A stretch of 64,000 nucleotides of DNA. Origin: Leptobrachium leishanense. Taxonomy: Eukaryota; Chordata; Amphibia; Anura; Megophryidae. The translations under genes were made by a program, and so were the position numbers. The first letter of the stretch is position 1. The number at the start of each line of letters is the position of its first letter. Location of the stretch: NCBI GenBank assembly GCA_009667805.1, contig CM019064.1, positions 108,350,328 through 108,414,327 of the forward strand, read 5' to 3'. Positions 25,543-38,580 of this stretch are shown here, in pieces. The notes under the pieces are model-generated. The model saw nothing but the letters and a program-made list of their open reading frames with translations. It did no database searches and was not told where the DNA came from.

Positions 25543-26402
25543 CATCTCTCCAGGGCTTTTTTTCAGGAGGCACTCGCCGGTACTCAGTACCGGCACCTCA
25601 CCACCAGCGCAAACTAACAGGAGAGAGCATGATGCTCCTCCCTCCTCCTGCAGTGGCAGGCAATCATAAGCACTCGGCAGCTCATGTTGCTCCTGAATGC
25701 TTCTGATTGTCAGGAGTGTATGTAGGGACCGATAACCCCCTTCTTCTCCCAGTAAGTGACAAGGGAGGGCTGGTTAAATAACATCTCCCCTCTGTTTCTT
25801 CAGTGCCCCAGCTCTGGCAGATGTGTGTAAACATGCTGCACCCCCTCTCTCTGCAGCTGCTGAAACTTTGAAAAGCATGGGGAGGGGGGTGCAGCATATT
25901 TACACATATCTGCCAGAGCTGCGGATTGTCAGGCAAGCGGTGTGATCAGAGGACACTGTAAGGCGGTACAGGTGGCTGCCTAAGAGCGCAAGACCAGGAG
26001 GGGGTACAAAAAAATTAAATCCCTGGTCACTTGCCTTGACAGGGATCCAAATTTATAAACTATCTGCCTGGCGATGCGCCCCTCCTCTAAGATACAGCTG
26101 CTGCCCAGCAAGCTGCATTGTATCTGCGAGGTCAGAGAGCAGACTCCCCCGTGGTGCTGGATACGGAAGCCTGTGCTCTCTCTCCTCCTGGTCCCTTCCT
26201 CCTTGCTGGTGCTTGGCCCCCTCTGAAGAGGTCAAAAGGAGGGTGTGCCAAAAGACGTCTACACTGCCGCCCTACCTCCAGCCTCCCCAGCAGTTCCAGA
26301 CAGTGTGTGGTGCACCCTGGAATGTGAGAAGGTGGAAATTTAAGTCCTGGCTGCATTGCTCTGCAGGGACTCAGTGACAGGCAGGAGTCAGAACAAAGAA
26401 AA

Positions 26403-26428
26403 AACTGCTGCTGCTGCTGCTGCTGCTT
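26403..26428. repeat. (CTG)n trinucleotide run
   Basis: Eight consecutive CTG/GCT units inside the hAT-type element. Confidence 0.85.
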
Positions 26429-26574
26429 CCAAATGCACTTCAAAACAGCATTTAAAAATATCAGCTCTGGCAACACAGGTATGTTTACCTGGTCCTGCTG
26501 TTACCACCATGTGGGGTGTTCTCAAGGTCAAACACCCTCTCGTTGGAGTCCCCCAATATTATTATAAACAGTAC

Positions 26575-26745
26575 TTGGTGGATAGTGGAGTTTCATTGCT
26601 GTGGAGCTCATACACACTGCGCATTACTGTGAGATTCATTGCTGTGGAGCTCATACACACTGCACATTACTGTGAGTGTCATTACTGTGGAGCTCATAAA
26701 TACTCAGCAAAACTGAGTTTCATTGCTGTGGTGCTCACAAATGCT
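26575..26745 (+). repeat. Three to four direct array modules
   Basis: Repeats of TTCATTGCTGTGGAGCTCAT, ACACACTGCACATTACTGTG with period about 50 bp. Same module as in 4311-4784 but all in one orientation. Confidence 0.7.
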
Positions 26746-27271
26746 AGGGGATTTATCCACTCAGTGCCAGCATTGCAAAAAAAACAAACCAGCTAACAGC
26801 CCTGCAATACAGATTTTTCTTGCAACAGACTCACTTAGTGGATAACCCACATAGGGTTACAACAGTAGTTGTAGTTCATTTAAAGGAACACAGTATTAAA
26901 AAACATGGTTCCCTTTTATAGTGTCTTCCTTTAAGTGAGCTACAACTATTGTTTATTAGGACACGAAAATAGTCATAATAATCAGTTTTTCCCCGGATGT
27001 GAGAGTACCCCCACCTATTTTTCCAGAAAAAAAGCACTGCATCTCCATAAAAACTACTAAGCCCCATAAACCACCATTGATGTAACTAGCATGAATATCG
27101 ACTACACAAGGAAGCAAAAATTCAGCACCAACAGGCAAAGTTACTGCAAGCAATGTTTACCGACATGGAAAACAGGTATTCTCTCATAAAAATATAAACT
27201 GTGGCTATTCTCAACTGACCATTATTTCATCAGTGTTTGCAACACCAGTAACTGTATGTTGGTGATTTTAA

Positions 27272-27920
27272 CCCCTTCACTGCTGAACTTTTTCACCCCT
27301 GTCTGATGAGCTCATTTTCACCGTTTTGTGCTCATCATGTTTAAACGCAAATGTAAACAAGTGTGAATTTCCATTAAAATTTCAATAATCTACAGCTTGT
27401 AAAGTTTTTTACATTCTATCATCCGACCCTTTACCGTTATATTTTCTATGGGGTATGCTTTGTAACAAAAAAATAGAAATGGGAACTCACTATTCTATTT
27501 TTTAGAGAAAATACACAATTTTAGCAAAAAACCCACCATTTTTCATTTGTGCAGCAATATTTTTCACATTATAATTGACAAGTGAACAATAGCTCTGTAT
27601 TAATAAATTAAAGACAAAAATACATTTTTATTATTATTTTTAAAATATTTTTTTATTTATTTTTGTTTACCAATCATGACCAGGTTATGTGAATCAGTGG
27701 AAAGGCCATGCTCTGGCCTTTCCAATGATACCAAACATGACCCTCTAGCTGCTACCAATTGGGAGATATGTTGGTCCAAATGACCCCGTTATCTCCACCA
27801 TAGGGTTTTCCATAGGAAATCCCTGGGAAGCTAGGGGTTAACTCGCTAACTGACATCGTCGTGCCATGGAAACGATGTGAGTTGATAAGGGGAGACCACA
27901 CGTCATTCGCATTCAAGGGG
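27272..27920. mobile_element. piggyBac-type MITE (649 bp)
   Basis: TTAA at both flanks (27268-27271, 27921-27924), ends CCCCTTCACTGC and ...TTCAAGGGG. The interior shares GGCCTTTCCAATGATACCAA and TGAGCTCATTTTCACC with 57366-58498 and 63096-63957, so the three are one family. Confidence 0.75.
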
Positions 27921-27924
27921 TTAA

Positions 27925-29247
27925 AGTGCCGATCTCCATAGACCTACCATAGAAACTTTGGTAATAATGCTGAACAACTTCAATTGAAACACTGGTGGAA
28001 ACTACACTGAAGGCTTTACTAAACTACCATGAGGGAAACAGTGATAGAAACACCAGTGGTAATTCCACTGTGAACTACACTGAAGAACTTTGACAGAAAC
28101 TAGAGGAAAGAATTGTGTAAAATATGGCAAACCAGGTGGAAGTTTCTTATATAGTAAATTAATTGACGTTTTTCCATACTTGCTCTACCGTACTTTGCCA
28201 AAGTAAAACCCTCATTCTTTCAGAAAAAGAATGGGGGTTAAAGTATAACTTTTATAATTTAAAAATCTATGCTGACAGAATTAAGAGCTATGAGGTTATA
28301 ACTGTACAGGGAGTCAGATTCAGGTTGCTTTAGTAACGGAAAAAAAAGAACAGTACAGTTATTATGTGCTCCTATACTTTTAGTATGCAAACATTTTCCC
28401 CAGCATTATTTTTACACTGTGTTGACTTTGTCTGAAGCTGAATTGCTTGTAATCTGGTCATGAATAAAACTTATATCTGTAAGTATGGTATTTAAATATT
28501 TTGACTTTATTTGAATGACTTGAAATGCCTGCCTATATGCTATTAATGAAGAGCCTGTGTGATATAATGCAAAATTATAGACACCAACTAGTAGCTATGT
28601 TTTCATCCCAAAACTGAATTTGGTTAGGATAAAAAAAATGCATCAACGCAAAATAGAAGTGAACGTATGACATTGCAGTAGGAAAACTGGTGTCTACACT
28701 ACAGCAGACGTCTAGATGCAAAAAATAAGATGCTCTCCGCCCTATTTGCCAATGTGGCCAATTTTTTTGTGGCATGTTTGTTGCACTTTTGATTGTTTTG
28801 TGTGTGTTTTCAAACATGTTTGCGTCATATTTTTATTTTCACTGTTTTATTTTCTTTTGTTTGAACTGCACTAGGCTAATTGCATTTCTTACATTTTGAC
28901 AAATGCTTCATCTTTGGCAGCACATATGTCATCTCATATTTGCTCATGAGTGCAGGATCCTATATTTATAATGTTAAAGAGATCACATCTCCATTGTGCT
29001 GCTGCAGTTCATAATCATTTTTCGAATTTCAGTAGCAATGCTTTAATATCACTTTGAAGTTCTTCAATAGACACTTTTGCAATTCTATGTGTTATTGCTC
29101 TTCATTTCCCTTACTTGAGAAAGGCTCTAGTGAGAGCTGAAATATTGTGTAATGTGCTCTGAATAAAAGCTCCCACGTTTCTTGGCTTCTCAACCGTTCT
29201 TGTAATCTCTGCTTTGGTATCTAGGAAACTTGGCCATCCTACTCTGA
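27925..29247. other. Gene-free stretch; decayed Penelope-like tail near its end
   Basis: At 29113-29160 the order TTGAGAAAGGCTCT, AGAGCTGAAATATTG resembles the hammerhead-bearing terminal repeats, with mutated core. The rest shows no element. Confidence 0.35.
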
Positions 29248-29255
29248 GTCTCATC

Positions 29256-30354
29256 TAGGACCCTGCGAATCATAAATTTTCGCTCGAATCGAATCACGAA
29301 TCGAATCGGCTGTTAGGTTCGAACTCGAATCGAATATCGAATCGAATCAAAAAGTGCCGCTTTCATGAACAATACAGCCTGGATAGGTATGATTTGTTTG
29401 TGCATGCAGGTTCAGCTAATGTTACAGCTGCAAACAGATGGGCTTAATATACTAGCCTATAGCTACAGAGCAGACAGTGACCCCCATATAATTAATTAAT
29501 AATTATCTCCCACACAGAGCAGTGCAGACAGTGCCCCCATATAATTATCTCCCACACAGAGCAGTGACCACCATATAATTATCTCCCACACACAGCAGTG
29601 CACCCATATATTTATTTAATTATCTCCCACACAGAGCAGTGGCACCCATATATTTAATTATCTCCCACACAGAGCAGTGCCCCCCATATAATTATCTCCC
29701 ACACAGAGCAGTGGCACCCATATATTTAATTGTCTCCCACACAGAGCAGTGGCACCCATATATTTAATTATCTCCCACACAGAGCAGTGACCCCCATATA
29801 ATTATCTCCCACACAGAGTAGAGAGTTACCCGATGCTATGCTAAGAAACTTGCTGTAATCTAACTTAACACCCACCCTTTAATAAGATTATTTTTTCCCC
29901 TCATTTGTTCTGCTCTGCATGGATAAAAAATAATATAAGGGCCCCCAGGATCACCCCCCCCCCCCGGTGGCCATCTTATCTTCTGGCTTCCTGCAAAAGA
30001 AGCATAATATAAACAGGACACTCAGGGATACTGATAAAATTAAATACTGTATTATACTCACCACCATCCAAACGTGGCTCCTGCTCTCTCCTCTGTCCTC
30101 CAAACACGTCCAGAGCTCCAGGCTCCAGCTCCTCTTCACACTGCAGCTTCCTTCCACTGCAGCCTCCTCTGTGAACCTTAGGGTGGGCGGGGCCTAGCAG
30201 CATGCCATTCCCAGCAGCGTGCTCAGTGTCTGGGAGGCATGCTGCCATGTGATAGATTCGAAATTTTTTCGAATCTACCTGCAAAGTCGAATTCGAATTG
30301 AATTTGTCCAGCGATTCGATTTCGAATCGAATTTCGAAGCTTTGCAGGTCCCTA
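29256..30354. mobile_element. hAT-type nonautonomous element (1099 bp)
   Basis: Exact 8-bp TSD GTCTCATC (29248-29255 and 30355-30362) with TIRs TAGGACCCTGCGAA and TAGGGACCTGCAAA. Subterminal arrays of CGAATCGAAT words face each other at both ends. The interior holds a minisatellite and a GC-rich segment; no transposase frame is seen. Confidence 0.85.
29503..29824. repeat. About 34-bp minisatellite in hAT element
   Basis: About nine units of TAATTATCTCCCACACAGAG followed by CAGTG(A/G)CMCCCATATA, with small length variation. Confidence 0.85.
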
Positions 30355-30362
30355 GTCTCATC

Positions 30363-31924
30363 TCACAGGCCCCTAAAATTGGTGAGTGCACACATTTCTA
30401 AGTAGGCAATTGCCCTTCATTGTCTTATTATATTAGCATTTTATTATGTCCTCCATAACTTCATTGCTATCTTGACAAATGCTTATTTGTCCAGCTTCAT
30501 TAATGTTAATTATGAACTTTTTTAAAATGTTCCACATTGTCAGTCCCTTTGATCTTAGCATAATGCTTTTCATGATCGATTTTACTCTTACAAAAATAAT
30601 CCTCTATATGTGCAACCTCAGTTTGCTTTTAAGCAATATTCTGCAAAGCTACATTCATTGTCATAAAATAACGTCTTATTTGATCTGCTCCACTGTAATT
30701 TTGGTAATCATTTTAATGATCTGTGTCATTGTCATATTGTTAATAATCGACATGTTTGTCATTTGGACAAACTCTTGAATTGTCAATTTACTCTTTTTGT
30801 CTTAGTATTGTCTGCTTTTTAACAAAATGTTCTTTATGATTTCCATTATTGTCATCTTGACGGTGTTCTATCTGATCATCTTCAATGTCACTTTGACAAT
30901 GTTCTGCATGGTCAACTTCATTGTCACTTGTGGAGCACCATTCATGATCTGTCACACTCCCAATTTCACAATAATCTGTTCTAAATACTTTGTCATTTTT
31001 GCAGAATATTACATTATGAATTTCAAAGGAGTTTTGAAATGTGAACTACATGTTCTCAATTTTAGTGATATATTGTACTGTCAGAAAGTAAATATACACT
31101 TTAAGAGGAGGTTTGTGTCTACATAACTCTACCAAATATTACAGTTATAATGTTGATTGAATAACACAACAGCAGATGTGCTCTGGTATGTTACTTACAA
31201 TCTGAAATTCTGTTAAAATGTAACTTAGATAAATTATTAAATGCAATACTGTTGAATTTACAATCACTGTTTGATACTTTTAATACAATCCACTGTTTAT
31301 TTGCATTGGTGGAAACAATTTTCACAGTGCGATGAGGTTTTTTTAAAAAAAATTAAAATTGTAAGTTCCTGTTTATGTAACGTATAACAAATTACTGAAA
31401 ATAAAAGTATTCATAAGACTTTTCATATCAAAGATGGAAAAAAAATTGTAAGTAAAGTTCAAATTCAACATATAGATTGAAAATTGAATCCACAGCTTCA
31501 GTTTGTTATTTTAAGGAAATATTATTTCTTAATAAAATATACTAATACATTTTTCTTTTTATTTTATGTCCTTTGAATTAGAAAATAAGATTTATTTATT
31601 TTTTATTTAATTAATTTCCTTTTACTTAAACTATCTATTGTGTCCTCAGAACCATGGCATAACCACTTTTGTGGAAGAAAAATGTAATTATGCCCTGTAT
31701 CTCGTAGGCAGAAAATAATTACCTGGGCTTCTAATTTCACATTTCACCTTCGAATAGAATTAGATGGTTATATACAATGTATATGGAAAAAATATTTTTA
31801 AGATGTATACATAATTATCTAATGGAAAAAAGAACAGAAAGGTGAAGCGCCCACCGGAATACTGCCTTAAACATATTCGGTAAACATTGTATGTGGAGGT
31901 TCCTCTAAAATCCTAAACAATGTA
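30363..31924. other. Intronic DNA without recognised element
   Basis: AT-rich. Words such as ATTGTCA and TTTGTCA recur loosely between 30420 and 30990, but no clean period is readable. No gene. Confidence 0.35.
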
Positions 31925-32411
31925 CACATAAAAGGAAACAACTGCAAAATGAGTTTAAACACCATACATGTCCATCAACATCTGTTTTGTTCTTTCTTCT
32001 CTTCAAGAATTAACCCATTGTCATATGGTGGTCTTTTCTGTATTACTACAAGAGAAGACAAAAACCAAAATTGTGCAGCACGTCAGTTCAATATTGGGGG
32101 GAATAGCAGATATCAAACTCACATTCTTTGGAGCCTTAATCCGGCTCTAGGATTAAGAATTCCATCCTAGAGCCAGATTAAGGCTCAAAAGAATGTGAGT
32201 TTGATATCTGCTATTCCCCCCAATATTGAACTGACGTACTGCGCAATTTTGGTTTTTGTATTCTCTTGTAGTAATACAGAAAAGACCACCGTATGAAAAG
32301 GGGTTAATTCTTGAAGAGAAGAAAGAACAAAACAAATGTTGATGGACATGTATGGTGTTTAAACTCGTTTTCCAGTTGTATACCGGCACTATGTTGTTTC
32401 CTTTTATGTGT
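31925..32411. repeat. Foldback element with 230-240 bp arms
   Basis: Arms meet near 32159 around GGCTCTAGGAT...ATCCTAGAGCC and extend out to ACATAAAAGGAAACAAC and its complement. The right arm has about 20 extra bases (near 32382-32392). No coding content; no TSD identified. Confidence 0.75.
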
Positions 32412-33182
32412 ATATAATTATCTAAAGGACAAGCTACTGAGATAATATAAACTACCAATAAACTGTAGCTTTGCTGTGTTCTATGCCACATTTTTATTCT
32501 CTTTAAATACCTTATAAAATAGAAAATAAAAATGTTTACAAATAGTTTCTCAAGCATCCTAATAGATAGTTTAAAATAGTAAATTGACTTTCTTTTCTAT
32601 ATTATCTATTTCTAATGACCAATCAATAATTTTTAACAATGTGATCTTTTAGTTTAATTAACTGAATTTAGTCAAACCAGTTAGGGTAATATGCGTAGAT
32701 TTTAGATGGTCATGTTGTTGATTTGTTTTACTGTTTAATAGAAGTAGAGCATAATGGAAGTCTGTGGTTCTTTCTATATTTTTGGGAACTTCCATTAAAA
32801 AGTTAATGGTTTTCCTCCAACTTTAGATTGCTGAATTTAAATTGTGTGAAAATATGGATTCTATGCCAGAATGGCAATCCCTCAAACCAAGCAGGTTTTT
32901 ATACCATCTGTTTTGTATTTCAGAAGCACCAAACAGCTGAAAATAAAAATCTATTTTCCATATGTTACCACAAAAAACATTCAATCAAATGTTGATAAGC
33001 AAATAAAAAAGGAATGTTAGGAAAACAGGAATAGGAAATGCTGAACTACAACTCCTAATCAGAGGCGTGCACACTGTGGGTGCCGAGTGTGCTGGGTGTG
33101 CCTAATGTGTCACACCCTAATCCCAGCCCACAGCACCCTCTTTGGCCCCGGTTGCAAAGATGGGGGGGGGGGGCGGCCAGAA

Positions 33183-33412
33183 GGGATGAGAGGGGAGTAT
33201 GGGGATTTAGTGGGGGGCTTGTTTCAGTGCGTTAAATGATAAGTGAAGGAGATGCAAAGCACAGTAAGTTCGCACAAGCTGCAAAGTGCAAACTGATTTC
33301 ACTTTGGTTTAGTGTCAAGATGGGAATATCCATGCCAAACGTTAAACTTACTTGTACTAGCGCTAACATTTACATATCGAGACACTACATTAGCACCAAC
33401 TATAGAATAGAG
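33183..33412 (+). mobile_element. Fragment of the GGGCCCTATTCC-family element
   Basis: Parallel to 12962-13430: GATGAGAGG, GAGTATGGG, CACAAGCTGCAAAG, TTAAACTTACTT and AGCACCAACTATAGAATAGAG follow in the same order. The left end is missing. Confidence 0.55.
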
Positions 33413-33802
33413 CTCTACATTTTTACTGATTTATACTCCTTTTAGGAGAATAGGAGAGTAACGTTTTTTGTTCTTACAGTTTAATGGAATTCGCTGATGC
33501 CAACTCGGCGGTTATCAGCGCAATTCAGGGTTTTTTGCCGTGTCAGATAAATGCGTCAGTGACTCTGATTTTTGCTAAAATACAGTGAACATTCGCTAAA
33601 TAGTGAATTCACCATATTTTCGGTGAAATTGAATCGCTGAATTGTGGCGAAATTGCCTGTAGTTTCTGTGCATTGTGAATAGACCCAATAATAATGACAT
33701 AGTTTGACTGAATGCATGAGTGTGTGTCTATGTGTGTGTCCGTGTATGTATGCATAAGGGTGCATATGTATTTATATTATATATATATATATACATATAT
33801 AT

Positions 33803-34032
33803 AGTGGCTTTGACCAGTTGCATAAACCTTATCTCTGCTAGAAAGGCACAGTGTGGCATAGCATTCATTTTAGGGTTCTGTGTAATAATAGACCCAGGAT
33901 GCATAAAAGCGAGACAGGGGTCATTTGCATATCCTACCCAGAGTTCCTTGCTGCACATAGAGAGTGTAGCACAGGAGCTCTGGGATGTAATTCTTTGAAT
34001 TGCTATAATGTGCAAGTGGCTTCTGCAATAAT
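33803..34032 (-). repeat. TA-associated dispersed repeat, copy 3
   Basis: The reverse complement carries the same blocks (GTTGCATAAACC, CCCAGGATGCA, ACTCTATGTGCAGCAAGGAA). Bounded by TATATA runs on both sides (33779-33801 and 34046-34060). Confidence 0.65.
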
Positions 34033-34329
34033 AAACAAACTATAGATATATATATATACTGTATATACACATACATACAGTATACACGTGTATTTGAGCT
34101 TTGGGTGCACACCCTAATGCAATAGGCTGCACACGTCTATGCTCATAATACTTAGGTCCAAAAATTTAAAATTTTCATTCTATAGATATAAGTAAAAAAG
34201 GTACAACAATATAGCATTATGGTCAGTGACACTATGATGTGGTAATTTAAATTAAATATTCAAACAAAGGTTCTGTACCAAAGGAGGAAATACCCACATT
34301 AATTTGGGATCTACCACTAACCATTAGGT

Positions 34330-34400
34330 GATGTGTGAGAGGCTGAACCCGATGGATGCATGTCTTTTTTCAGCCTATGTAACTATGTAACTAACTAGTA
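34330..34400 (+). mobile_element. LINE 3' tail (CR1/L2-like)
   Basis: GAGGCTGAACCCGATGGATG, TGTCTTTTTTCAGCC and a terminal ATGTAACTATGTAACT repeat are the familiar end of vertebrate CR1/L2-type LINEs; the body is 5'-truncated. Confidence 0.5.
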
Positions 34401-35422
34401 ATATGTTTTTGAAAGGACAAACTATGCAGTAGAATTTTTTACTAAACATTTTTGCAAGGCAATGACAGTTTTTTTTTTTACTTATGTCATTATGACTGTG
34501 AATGTTGGAGTAAGGCTCTAACATGTTGTATCACATATATGTAATTTAGTTAGCAAGACTATATTCTGACAATCATAGATGCTGACTTTAGTTCTGCACT
34601 CTGTTATTGTAAAGATCTATCTCTGCAGTTGAACTGCTTCTCCCGTGACCTTCAAACTTACTATGCAGCTCAATATGCTTTATATAGTTGGGATATTAGC
34701 TACAGTTTCCCTAGCAGCCTTTATATCATTTTCAAAGCATTTCTCAGTGGTATTATATCTTCCCTAAAGGGAAGTTTCATCACACTGCAAGGTTATCAGT
34801 TCATTATCATCAGTTTCAGCATTAGTCGTTAGTAAAATATCAAGTGTAGTTCTGGGAATGAAACAAAACAAAACCTTATTTCATTAGGGAAACACAGTTA
34901 TTTTACTTTTCTGTAAAACCTAGACAACAAACATAACTCTTTCCAATTTATAAAGGACCAATGTTGTACTCAGCTTTCCTGATGCAATAAAAAAATATTT
35001 ATCAGGAGTCTTATAATGGGTCTGTGTAGAATGATTACAGTTCAGATTATTTAGAGTGCTCCATCTGTTTTCACAGCACAACTGAAGCTGCATGTGAACT
35101 TCCATAATTTTAACAGATGGTGCAATGAATCTTTTGGTTTTCACATGCTCATCTGACTGTACATCATGTGGAAAGTACTCTTTTATTGTGAAAACAGCAA
35201 GTTTTTGCATGGGACAGAGATGCAAACATGTCCGGCTTCCAGCTAGACTTATTTATAAGTTAGAATAGACAAAATTAAATGTTATGTGTATGCTTACACA
35301 TTAACATGTATGGACTCAATGGCCTACATGAGGCCTCCCAGACGTTTCTGAACTACATCTCCCATGGTTTCTTGCCCATTTATTGCATTCAAAGAATCCT
35401 GAGAATTGTAGGCAATTAGGAA
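34401..35422. other. Gene-free stretch
   Basis: No recognised element except a dispersed AACTACATCTCCCATGG-type motif just before the hAT insertion (about 35349-35420), which resumes after it near 36614, so the hAT element landed in an older repeat. Confidence 0.35.
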
Positions 35423-35430
35423 ATAAATAT

Positions 35431-36605
35431 TAGGGATGTGCATGTGGTTTTTTTTCATTTCAGTTCAGCACGTTCGGTTTTTCAAAAGTTTCATTTCAGA
35501 TCGTTTCAGCTCATTTTCGTTTTGGCTCGTTTCGTTTTGGCTTGGCGTTTTCTATAGTTTTTTTTCCTGAAATCAGGGAATTTCAGGCTTTTGGATCGGC
35601 GGTTCTCTTTTTTTCAAAGGTTCCATCCTCGGATTTTCATTTTAACTTTAGACGTATGGTATTTCGGATGCTCCGATATTTCGGTCGATACGGTAATTCT
35701 GCCGATTCGTTCCTTCGGACATATCGTTTTTATGAAACATAGAAACATAGAAAAATGTCGGCAGATAAGAACCTTTCGGCCCATCTAGTCTGCCCAATTA
35801 CATGGATACTTTACCTGGATTTATCTTTTGTTTAGGATAGCCTTATGCCTATCCCATGCTTGCTTAAATTCAATTACTGTTTTGGCCTCTACCACTTCTA
35901 GTGAGTCAGAACCATGGACAGTCGCCGATGGAGAAACACATATTATCAATCTAATTCTTCATATCAGCACGATGGATAACGACAGGTTTGTTACTATCCA
36001 TGGTACTAATGCTGACAAAATGCATTTATCAAAAATCAATGCCGAACAGAACACATACGGACGGACTGTGAGAAGATAATCCAGCTGTATGTGTTCTGCA
36101 AAGATAAAAACAGACCTCGTTATACATTTAAAATGAGTTAGAAAGATCCCTAAATATTAACCCAAAAATTCCCAAAAAATGCAAAAATAATCCTAGCAAA
36201 TAAATAAATGCAGACACTTCTTGCTGTAAGTGAAAAAAATAAATGCTTTAAGAAATATTTAATAAAAACGGGAATTTTGCACTGGAACAAGTGAAAAAAG
36301 TGACGGACGATACGAAATTACGAAATCAGCAACGGAACTGAAATGAACTTGAAACGATACGAAAATACGTTGTCCGAAATTAACCGAAATGGAACCAAAA
36401 TAGCGAATAGAACGAAAATGACACGATTTTACAAAGTTCATGTCCATACAAAATAACGATTTTGTTTCGTTTCGTATCGGGAAATATTTCAGATGGTGTG
36501 TATTTCGTTGCCGGTTCTGTTCGGAACATTGGACGAATCCAAAGCACCGAATAGGCCCGTTTTGTGAGAAAAATGAATCAGTACGAAACTAAACGCACAT
36601 CCCTA
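35431..36605. mobile_element. hAT-type nonautonomous element (1175 bp)
   Basis: Exact 8-bp TSD ATAAATAT (35423-35430 and 36606-36613). TIR TAGGGATGTGCATG on the left and ...GCACATCCCTA on the right. CpG-containing subterminal ends with many TTTCGTTT words. Contains a CR1 fragment and no transposase. Confidence 0.88.
35737..35902 (-). mobile_element. CR1 3' fragment inserted in the hAT element
   Basis: The reverse complement matches the last about 165 bp of the CR1 copy ending at 50936 (GGCATGGGATAGGCATAAGG, GGGCAGACTAGATGGGCC) and ends in the (TTCTATG)n tail. Strong 5' truncation is typical of CR1 insertion. Confidence 0.85.
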
Positions 36606-36613
36606 ATAAATAT

Positions 36614-38580
36614 CTGCGGGGGAAGGAGGGCAGAGTTTGAGATTCCTGGCCTAGAGTCTTTAAGGGCCATTATGGTCATGATGGGAGTCACCCATCACAC
36701 AAAGAGACTTTCCAGCTTTCCATATCCCTAACAAGTGAGCTAATGAGCTATTTTATAAATGGCTAAACTCAAGCTGGCAGGAACAGCCAACTGCGAGATC
36801 CGAACTAGACACTATAAGCTGCCACTTGCTGCAAGAGTTGGGATGGCTGATTGCACAATCTCACCAGCTTTGCTTATGTTATATTCACATATATGTTTTT
36901 ATAGCTGATTTGTTTTGTGACATGGTTGATGACTTGCTTGGAACTTATTGCAATGGATAACAGGTCTTACTATACGTCATCTGTGCTATTACAGGTGCAC
37001 ACTGTTGAATAAGAGCAGGAAAATCAAGACCATTCCCTTTATATATTTTTGAAATATAACCCAGAGTGCCATGTTGCTATACAATGAGAGAAGATTGTTT
37101 GTTTTTTACCTTTTCTAATGTCTGCATTTACTTTGCAAAACAGCTGAACTCACAGTTGAGAGTTTGGAGTTAGCAATGTGGCCATGTTTTGGTTTACTTG
37201 CATGTTTTTCTGAACTTTTGAATTTTTGTGTATGTGCTAATATAGCCCTATAGGCTTTTCTCTGATTTCCTTTGAGCCTTACTAAATTTTAACTCTGATT
37301 CTATATTAGATGGAGCTTACTAGGCGCAGATTGAAAAGACTTGGGACCCCTGGGCATTAGAAGCTCATAGGACCCCTATTGTGGGGGTTTGGCAAGCATT
37401 AGGTTCCTCAGTCTGACTTTCAAATGCAAGAGCTCATTGACTATGCGGGACCCCACCTAACAGCGACCAGCACATAATTTCAGTGAATTGTAAAGGGCAT
37501 TGCGGCCACGTCTCATCCCTAACGGTCATTCCCTATGCATTCACAAGCATCACAGGCATGGGGGTGGAGCACCACCTTTCCAAATCCCTCTTCACTGTTA
37601 AACAGCAGTCAGCATTAAAGCTGGCTTCTGATACTATTTCCTTATTACTTTATCTGTGGTATCAAGCGGCCCCATTGAAAGGACAGGCCTAACCAAACCT
37701 TAAGGTGATCCTCATGGGACCTCATCCCATACCAGGGCCCTTGGGCAGTACCCTAATCCCCTAATGGTCAGTCTCCCCCTGGTGCATACGTCACCTCACA
37801 CCTGCCTGGGAGTGTGGGTTCCTATACTTATAATGGCAAGATCATGGTGCCACAGATCATAGTGATGTTCAGGATTTTCAAGCAGCAATTTACTTTCAGG
37901 AATGCACATCTACACCATCTTTATAATTTTGATACGTAAGGGATAATTCATTAAATGTCAGTGCTCAACATTGTCACAACCAAGGTGATACTTGGCTAGT
38001 CAAAAGAGGTATATCCAACACCAACAGATAAAGCTACTGCAAACGGCGAATGATGGTACCACCATTATTGTTCAATAACAAGTGTAAAGGAAGCTATTCT
38101 CAATGCATCCTTCGTTTCAGCATCGTTTACCTAAGCGATTTTAAAGTGGTGATTTCCATTGACCTCACATACAAGCTATGGTAAAATAATGCTTGATTCC
38201 TTCAGCTGAAACACCAGTGAAAACTACTGAGTACTCTACAATAAATAACTAAACAAAAAACTCCTGAGGGAACACCAGTGGAAACCCCATTGAAGCATAT
38301 GCTTAGAACTGCACAAGACAACTTCAGCAGAAACTGCAATGGAAAAAATGGAGATCAGAATGGTGAAATGTATTGGCAGTAGTAGTAAATAGTGAATTCA
38401 TTGTAGCTTAACTGTACTTCTTCCACTGTAGCTCCCAAAGGTTTTGTGACGTAAAACCACTGTTATTTCAATGAAATAATGATGAAGGATACTAAATAAC
38501 ACCATTAAGCTTTTCCCACCCATAGTCTCTTGTGCCCACTGCTTGAAGCCAACAATCAAAATGGTATACTCTCATATAGT
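36614..38580. other. Gene-free stretch
   Basis: No TIR pairs or conserved frames found; composition is nearer to average than in the AT-rich intron parts. Confidence 0.35.

Larger units (their letters stand above)
25551..27039. mobile_element. hAT-type nonautonomous element (1489 bp)
   Basis: Ends CAGGGCTTTTTTTCAGG and, reverse-complemented, CAGTGCTTTTTTTCTGG, flanked by CATCTCTC and CATCTCCA (6 of 8 identical). This fits a hAT insertion with a slightly decayed TSD. The interior has an inverted repeat around the GGGGGGTGCAGCAT segment (25810-25925), a (CTG)n run and the array module shared with 3725-5715. No transposase. Confidence 0.55.

Noticed and set aside
26403..26428. (CTG)n run as a polyglutamine- or polyalanine-coding exon
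   Set aside because: Lies inside a nonautonomous transposon with no conserved flanking protein sequence.
28905..28935. Possible U6 snRNA fragment (TTGGCAGCACATAT)
   Set aside because: Only about 15 bases match the U6 5' region and the rest diverges completely; no pol III promoter.
33066..34130. hAT element with ends AGAGGCGTGCAC / GTGCACACGTCT
   Set aside because: Ends look hAT-like, but the 8-bp flanks do not match and the interior holds other fragments; not enough support.
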